A stretch of 64,000 bases of DNA from Tardiphaga sp. vice304 (GTDB lineage: Bacteria; Pseudomonadota; Alphaproteobacteria; Rhizobiales; Xanthobacteraceae): contig NZ_CP041402.1 in NCBI RefSeq assembly GCF_007018905.1, positions 980,001 to 1,044,000 of the forward strand. The letters run 5' to 3'. Below are positions 61,400 to 64,000 of this stretch, one piece after another. Position numbers and translations under genes: made by a program. A model generated the notes under the pieces. That model made no database searches. It saw only the letters and a list, made by a program, of their open reading frames with translations, and was not told the origin of the DNA. The stretch's first letter is position 1. Each line of letters begins with the position of its first letter.

Positions 61400-62334
61400 G
61401 AGGCTGACTGAAAAAGAAGCTGAGTGATTTCAGCCAGTTGTGATTCCTTCGGATTTGCGAAGATTCGAGGGAGAGCACGATGGTCTGGACTGAAATCACC
61501 CGCCGACACTATAGGCGGGCGAGCTTGCGATATGAAAGCGATACGACGGATGCCGAGTGGTTTGTGATGGAGCCGCTTCTGCCGCCTGCTTCGGCGCTCG
61601 GTCGCCCGCGTGCGACAGATATGCGAACGGTGATGGATGCGATCCTGTATATTGCGTCGACCGGCTGCCAATGGCGGCAGTTGCCCAAGGATTTCCCGCC
61701 CTACTCGACGGTGCAGGGCTATTTCTACGCGTGGTCGCGCGGCGGACTGTTTGCGTCGCTGAACTACACGCTCGTGATGGCCTCGCGCGAGGCGGCTGGC
61801 CGAGAGGCGAGCCCAACGGCCGGAGTGATTGACAGCCAGTCGGTGAAAACCACGGAAAGCGGCGGCCCCCGGGGCTATGATGCAGGTAAGAAAATCAAGG
61901 GCCGCAAGCGCCACATCGTCACCGACACGCAAGGAAACTTGGTCGGGCTGGTCGTGCACGAAGCCAGCATTCAGGACCGTGATGGTGCCCCGTGCGTTCT
62001 TGCTTCGATACGTTATCGCTATCCGTGGCTGCGCCATATTTTTGCCGATGGTGGCTATGCCGGAGATAAGCTGCGTCAAGCTTTGAAGCGCATCGGCAAT
62101 TGGACGATAGAAATCATAAAACGATCCGACAGGGAGCAGGGCTTCGAAATCCTACCGCGCCGATGGGTCGTCGAACGAACGTTCGGATGGCTCGGTCGCT
62201 GCCGCAGATTGGCAAAGGACTTCGAGACCACAATCGCCAGCGCCGTTGCCTGGGCGTTCGTCGCTCACATTCGCGTCCTTATAAGACGGCTTGCAAAAGC
62301 CTGAAATCAAACGAATTCATTATGAGTCAGACTC
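61400..62334 (+). mobile_element. IS5-family insertion sequence
   Basis: Ends are GAGGCTGACTGA on the left and TCAGTC/AGTCTGACTCA on the right read inward (GAGTCTGACTCA), with about 10 of 12 matches. Length 935 bp. TTA on both flanks fits the short target duplications of this family. It carries one intact transposase gene. Confidence 0.82.
61480..62304 (+). CDS. IS5-family transposase
   Basis: A 274-residue DDE transposase. Catalytic residues are D118 (GVIDSQSVK), D190 (IFADGGYAG) and E232 (WVVERTFGWLGR). The N-terminal domain reads WFVMEPLLPPA and MDAILYIASTGCQWRQLP. The frame is intact, so the element may be active. It is read on the opposite strand to the DUF3489/DUF2924 operon and could block readthrough. 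Confidence 0.95.
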   Translation: MVWTEITRRHYRRASLRYESDTTDAEWFVMEPLLPPASALGRPRATDMRTVMDAILYIASTGCQWRQLPKDFPPYSTVQGYFYAWSRGGLFASLNYTLVMASREAAGREASPTAGVIDSQSVKTTESGGPRGYDAGKKIKGRKRHIVTDTQGNLVGLVVHEASIQDRDGAPCVLASIRYRYPWLRHIFADGGYAGDKLRQALKRIGNWTIEIIKRSDREQGFEILPRRWVVERTFGWLGRCRRLAKDFETTIASAVAWAFVAHIRVLIRRLAKA

Positions 62335-62337
62335 TTA
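62335..62337. repeat. Target-site duplication, right copy and DUF3489 stop codon
   Basis: TTA here equals TTA at 61397-61399 and is also the TAA stop of the DUF3489 gene on the minus strand. Confidence 0.6.
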
Positions 62338-62757
62338 GGCCGCTCTTGCAGGTTTGTTGGTGCCGCCGACCGTCGTCTGTCCATTGATCCGGTAGCGGCG
62401 GGTGCCGCCGATAATTTCAGAAGCTAAATCGAGATTGAGCTTCTTTCGCACGACACCAGCGAAAAAGCCGCGCACTGAGTGTTGTTGCCAGCTGGTCGCT
62501 CGCATGATGTCCTCGATTGTCGCGCCATTTATCATCCGAAGCATCGCAAGAACCCGCGACTGTTTACTGCCGGCGCTGGCGCTTGGCGCTGTTGCGGCGG
62601 GTAGCTCAGACGCGGTTGGCTGCTTCGCATGCACCTTCTTTGGTGAGTTCGGCGCGACTTGCTTCACATTAACGGCTCCAGCCGTTGCGGCCCTTCGCGC
62701 CGGCTTTTTCATCGTGGAGTTGCGCGTCGGCTTTGCTTTTGCCTTAGTCTTCGTCAT
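62335..62757 (-). CDS. DUF3489 domain-containing protein
   Basis: A 140-residue basic protein with a Lys/Ala/Thr-rich, likely disordered N-terminus and a C-terminal DUF3489 domain (KQSRVLAMLRMINGATIEDIMRATSWQQHSVRGFFAGVVRKKLNLDLASE), which looks like a winged helix. The TAA stop is the TTA of the IS target duplication. GGAGA precedes the ATG at 62757. Before insertion it was the first gene of DUF3489-DUF2924-recombinase. Confidence 0.85.
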   Translation of the reverse strand: MTKTKAKAKPTRNSTMKKPARRAATAGAVNVKQVAPNSPKKVHAKQPTASELPAATAPSASAGSKQSRVLAMLRMINGATIEDIMRATSWQQHSVRGFFAGVVRKKLNLDLASEIIGGTRRYRINGQTTVGGTNKPARAA

Positions 62758-63202
62758 AGGAATCTCCAAAGCTGCGGGGCATCCATCGCGCCCCACCGCC
62801 GCGGCCCCGCAGTGGCCAAACGGCCAGCGGGGCAGGGTCTGAAGAACTTCAGTGCATACTTTTGCAGTGCAGTAGCGCTCCGTTTTCAGAACTAAGCCAG
62901 TCCTTTCGCCAGGATTGTGGTCTTCTCTTACAGTCTTAAGGCGACTTCGCTTCTTTCGCCTGGTCGCGCGGTGTGGCAGTTCGGATTCTCCCGTCCCAAC
63001 CAAGCAGTCCGGGCATTCGACCACCGGCCGGTTAGCTCAGAAAGGCCCGTATTTGCTGGACCTTCTGTATCCGGGAGAAGTTTCAGAGTGGCAGACTGGC
63101 CGCAAAAAAAACCTCGATCTCCCGAAAGTCTCCGACCGAGAGTTTCGAAATTCTCGTTTTGGATAGGTTGCGGGCGGAGATCCGGCCTGATCGTCACTTC
63201 CG
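62758..63202. other. Gene-free stretch in the accessory region
   Basis: About 445 bases. Short frames exist on the plus strand but lack ribosome-binding sites and family resemblance. It should hold the promoter of the DUF3489 gene. I see no CRISPR or tRNA gene. Confidence 0.45.
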
Positions 63203-63260
63203 TGTCAACGCCGGAGAGATTTTACAGCGGCTGGCCGGAGTAAAAGTGCAGCACGGACGC

Positions 63261-63296
63261 AAGCAAGAAGGCCCCCGATCGGGGGCCTTCTTGCTT
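63261..63296. terminator. 36-nt perfect palindrome, bidirectional terminator
   Basis: AAGCAAGAAGGCCCCCGA pairs with its exact complement TCGGGGGCCTTCTTGCTT. It would fold as a strong stem on either strand and lies just after istB. Confidence 0.75.
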
Positions 63297-63304
63297 GTCG
63301 CGTT

Positions 63305-64000
63305 TCATTCCTGAGGGGCTGCGTCCGACGGCGGTTCTGACCGCGCTCGGCGTGACCGGCGTCTGGAGTCGGCGAGCCTAAAGCTGTCGCCGTTCATCTC
63401 GAGAATATGGACGTGATGTGTGAGGCGGTCGAGGAGCGCGCCGGTGAGCCGCTCGGAGCCGAACACGGACGTCCACTCGTCGAACGGCAGATTGCTCGTG
63501 ACCAACGTGCTGCCTCGCTCGTAGCGCTGGCTGAAGACCTCGAACAGCAGCTCGGCCCCGGTCACAGAGAGTGGTACATAGCCGAGTTCGTCGATGATCA
63601 GCAGCTTGTAGCCGGCGAGCTGACGCTGAAGACGCAGTAGCCGTTTTTCGTCGCGCGCTTCGAGCAGTTCGTGGACCAGAGCCGACGCCGTGATGAAGCC
63701 AACCGATAGACCCTTCTGGCAGGCCGCCAAGCCAAGCCCGAGCGCGATGTGGCTCTTGCCTGTGCCGCTGTTGCCGACGGCAATGATGTTTTCGCGCCGC
63801 TCGACGTAGTCGGAGCGCGCCAGTTCCAGCACCAACATCTTGTTTAGCGATGGCAACGCCAGGAAGTCGAAGCTATCGAGGCTTTTAACGGTCGGGAACC
63901 GCGCCACCTTGATCCGGCGCTCCACCATACGTCGCTCGCGATCAATCATCTCCATCTCGGCCAGCCGCATCAGGTAACGCGGATGGTCGACGCCTTCAGC
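63305..64000 (-). CDS. istB: IS21-family ATP-binding protein IstB, partial at its N-terminus
   Basis: At least 231 residues are visible; the start is beyond the window because the frame stays open through HPRYLMRLAEMEMIDRER. The AAA+ core has Walker A GNSGTGKSH and Walker B LLIIDELGYVPLS, followed by TSNLPFDEW and the GALLDRLTHH region. IstB is the helper ATPase that directs the IstA transposase to target DNA. The Arg-rich C-terminus (SRRRSRRARS) is intact. A candidate IS end lies 100 bases downstream. Confidence 0.92.
   Translation of the reverse strand, partial: AEGVDHPRYLMRLAEMEMIDRERRMVERRIKVARFPTVKSLDSFDFLALPSLNKMLVLELARSDYVERRENIIAVGNSGTGKSHIALGLGLAACQKGLSVGFITASALVHELLEARDEKRLLRLQRQLAGYKLLIIDELGYVPLSVTGAELLFEVFSQRYERGSTLVTSNLPFDEWTSVFGSERLTGALLDRLTHHVHILEMNGDSFRLADSRRRSRRARSEPPSDAAPQE

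Larger units (their letters stand above)
58959..64000. mobile_element. Accessory region (candidate genomic island) next to tRNA-Val
   Basis: From the 3' end of tRNA-Val to the window end the content changes to mobile-type genes: large serine recombinase, DUF2924, an IS5 element, DUF3489 and an IS21-family ATPase. No core genes remain. The other end and any direct repeat of the tRNA 3' end lie outside the window, so limits are unknown. The 310 bases 58959-59270 hold no gene I can support. Confidence 0.45.
63203..64000 (-). mobile_element. IS21-family element, partial
   Basis: TGTCAACGCCGG at 63203 is a candidate terminus, with two inner copies of GCCGGAG (63210-63216 and 63234-63240), each followed by a T/A-rich stretch, as expected for IstA sites. 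The istB gene is inside, reading toward the terminus; istA and the other end lie beyond the window. Confidence 0.45.

Noticed and set aside
63028..63046. A tRNA-like 5' fragment (GGCCGGTTAGCTCAG)
   Set aside because: No acceptor partner, anticodon arm or T-arm follows, so it is at most a chance match or a remnant.
62917..63243. A 108-codon plus-strand frame in the accessory region
   Set aside because: No ribosome-binding site, biased Arg/Ser/Pro composition, and it runs into the candidate IS21 terminus.

Overview
This 64-kb window looks like chromosome from a Bradyrhizobium/Rhodopseudomonas-type alphaproteobacterium (Nitrobacteraceae). The evidence is the high GC, an ornithine decarboxylase/homospermidine synthase pair, a CpdR response regulator beside an N-formylglutamate amidohydrolase, an alphaproteobacterial Zur-type box, a ROSE-like leader before an hsp20 gene, initiator tRNAs with a C1:A72 mismatch, many REP-like palindromic repeats, and a DUF3489-DUF2924-serine recombinase operon. 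The genus is inferred from gene families, not from a database match.

Layout. 0.1-4.1 kb: catabolic enzymes (FAH-family hydrolase, metallo-beta-lactamase-fold hydrolase, two SDR oxidoreductases, a DUF3775 protein). 4.4-7.3 kb: two identical initiator tRNA-Met genes flanking a SDR-tetR operon with a twin palindromic operator and a divergent membrane protein. 7.4-13.4 kb: TAXI-type binding protein, DUF3095 protein, DUF2147 protein, GNAT acetyltransferase, MFS transporter and Fe superoxide dismutase. 13.6-20.1 kb: fluoride channel, then a zinc block with a Zur box, a tiny His-rich membrane protein, ZnuC, ZnuB, ZnuA, a COG0523 GTPase and a WD40 protein, followed by an MgtC-family protein. 20.3-24 kb: polyamine genes odc-ridA-hss behind a long structured leader. 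24-31.5 kb: M3 peptidase, DUF1007 plus NicO transporter, ferrochelatase, and an SPFH/NfeD pair in which both genes carry a +1 frameshift in a G run.

31.6-42 kb: envelope functions (KdsD-like isomerase, outer-membrane beta-barrel, GalU, lytic transglycosylase, CsbD, DUF459 SGNH protein) and a diguanylate cyclase. 42.2-48.6 kb: glutamate synthase gltB and gltD. 49-58.7 kb: PepSY-like protein, Hsp20, lipase-like hydrolase, LysE and TauE transporters, LysR and Crp/Fnr regulators, HisN, a probable small RNA with its own promoter and terminator, a frameshifted Flp pilin, N-formylglutamate amidohydrolase and CpdR.

58.9-64 kb: accessory DNA directly after tRNA-Val(GAC). It holds a large serine recombinase with DUF2924 and DUF3489 partner genes, an IS5-family element inserted exactly at the DUF3489 stop codon, a 36-nt perfect palindrome, and the end of an IS21-family element running off the window.

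The observations most worth a second look are the His-rich small protein in the zinc operon, the unassigned small RNA, the odc leader, the twin TetR operator block between duplicated tRNAs, and the recombinase operon split by the IS.
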